From NCBI GenBank assembly GCA_900551985.1, contig URYG01000074.1, positions 1 through 13,663 of the forward strand: 13,663 nucleotides of DNA, in the 5' to 3' direction. This document shows positions 12,973-13,663 of this stretch, in pieces. The notes beneath the pieces are model-generated. The model did not search any database. It worked only from the letters and a program-made list of their open reading frames with translations, and had not been told where the DNA came from. Within the stretch, counting starts at the first letter, position 1. Each line of letters begins with the position of its first letter. The position numbers and the translations under genes were made by a program. The stretch comes from an uncultured Prevotella sp. (GTDB taxonomy: Bacteria; Bacteroidota; Bacteroidia; Bacteroidales; Bacteroidaceae).

Positions 12973-13663
12973 TTATATCGAGCGAAAAGAGTCTCGAAGG
13001 AACCCACCTTTATTCAGCTTCTGTGCCAAATTTACCGCTTGCTTCTTCATCTCTTTTTTCTCTTCGGAAGTGAGATTGGCAAGTTTATCATCCAGCTCTT
13101 CCATCGAGCTGATGGTTATACCTGCTCCTGCTTCTTCGATGATAGGAGCTACAGCTGCCTCTTTCCAGATGATGAGCGGCAAACCGGCACGGAGGTAGAA
13201 GGATACCTTATGAGGTGAATTCCATTTCAGGTATTGACCATATTCTCCCGAGCATCCATCAAGAGAATCGCCATCCCAGACCAGTCCGAAGTCGGCATCA
13301 ATGTGCTTGATAAACTCCTCTGATGGTACAAACCCCTGATAGGTAATCTGAGGATTATCCTGCAAGCCCTGTAGTCCTTCTTTGTTTCCACAAACCAGTA
13401 ATTGCCAATGGTTCAATGTCTTGGAAAGTTCTACCAGGAAAGAATTCTTCTTCATGCTCAAGGCTCCGGCATAGACCACCTTTACCTGCTCTCTTTCTGC
13501 TGCTTCTTCCGAGCATTTTGATGCAGAACGATAGTCGAATAAGCCCAGGGCACCAACTGGCTTTTGCAGTCCATGCTCTTTGAACCATCCTTTCATCTTC
13601 TCGTTTGATGCAATGATGTAGTCACTATTCGAAAGACGGTTTATTTCTTTCTGGATGGTAAGC
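12973..13663 (-). CDS. Galactofuranosyltransferase-like protein (WbbI/Gtf3 type), 5' part outside window
   Basis: Open from the right edge to the TAA at 12973-12975, giving the last 230 residues. The frame continues upstream of the internal Met at 13594-13596, reading through QKEINRLSNSDYIIASNEKM, so that Met is not the start. Seen: SDYIIASNEKM, VKVVYAGALSMKKNSFL, ITYQGFVPSEEF, FGLVWDGDS, GQYLKWNSPHKVSFYLRAGL followed by PLIIWKEAAVAPIIEEAGAG and an ISSMEEL block. This is the C-terminal nucleotide-sugar domain of the family annotated as beta-1,6-galactofuranosyltransferase (E. coli WbbI) and also containing streptococcal Gtf3. WbbI-type members use UDP-Galf. The presence of glf in the same operon supports that donor, but a glucosyltransferase of the Gtf3 type is the main alternative. 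Confidence 0.85.
   Translation of the reverse strand, partial: LTIQKEINRLSNSDYIIASNEKMKGWFKEHGLQKPVGALGLFDYRSASKCSEEAAEREQVKVVYAGALSMKKNSFLVELSKTLNHWQLLVCGNKEGLQGLQDNPQITYQGFVPSEEFIKHIDADFGLVWDGDSLDGCSGEYGQYLKWNSPHKVSFYLRAGLPLIIWKEAAVAPIIEEAGAGITISSMEELDDKLANLTSEEKKEMKKQAVNLAQKLNKGGFLRDSFRSI

Noticed and set aside
13594..13596. Met codon as start of the Galf-transferase-like gene
   Set aside because: The same frame continues upstream to the window edge with sequence typical of this family (SDYIIASNEKM), and 207 residues would be too short for the two-domain enzyme. The true start is outside the window.

Overview
The window looks like chromosomal DNA of a gut-type member of the Bacteroidales, most likely Prevotella/Segatella. 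This rests on protein style, moderate-to-low G+C, weak or absent Shine-Dalgarno sequences, and promoter-like TAnnTTTG boxes just upstream of three genes. The genus is an inference. There are ten protein-coding loci, two cut by the window edges and one damaged at its 5' end. I see no tRNA, rRNA, CRISPR array or transposase.

Left part (1-2890): two divergent genes share a 141-bp intergenic region. On the minus strand is the 5' part of an ArnT/GT39-like membrane glycosyltransferase. On the plus strand is an LtaS/MdoB-type membrane phosphotransferase. Their putative -7 boxes lie inside a perfect 13-bp inverted repeat. The plus-strand gene ends at a strong hairpin that faces the oncoming minus-strand genes.

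Middle (2892-5829): two P-loop ATPase genes on the minus strand. The upstream one (589 aa) is a complete AAA-ATPase-like protein with a C-terminal PD-(D/E)XK nuclease-type domain. It has its own promoter-like box and is bounded by hairpins. The downstream one (341 codons from a TTG) lacks the usual N-terminus and any ATG before its Walker A motif. It is probably a 5'-truncated remnant.

Right part (5830-13663): a minus-strand surface-glycan operon. In transcription order it encodes a galactofuranosyltransferase-like protein (cut by the right edge), a GT8 transferase, two GT2 transferases, a GT4-type (GT-B) transferase, UDP-galactopyranose mutase (Glf), and a YejM/PbgA-type membrane alkaline-phosphatase-superfamily protein. 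Five of these genes, from GT8 to Glf, overlap or are separated by only 1-5 nt. Glf supplies UDP-galactofuranose and the first-transcribed visible enzyme resembles Galf transferases, so the product is probably a Galf-containing O-antigen, capsule or similar glycan. The terminal YejM-like gene keeps the catalytic metal site and may decorate the glycan or lipid with a phosphate-linked group.

The strongest points for a second look are the catalytically intact YejM homologue at the end of a Galf operon, the promoter-containing inverted repeat, and the self-contained ATPase-nuclease cassette beside a decapitated ATPase gene. No clearly new multi-gene system is demonstrated by sequence alone.
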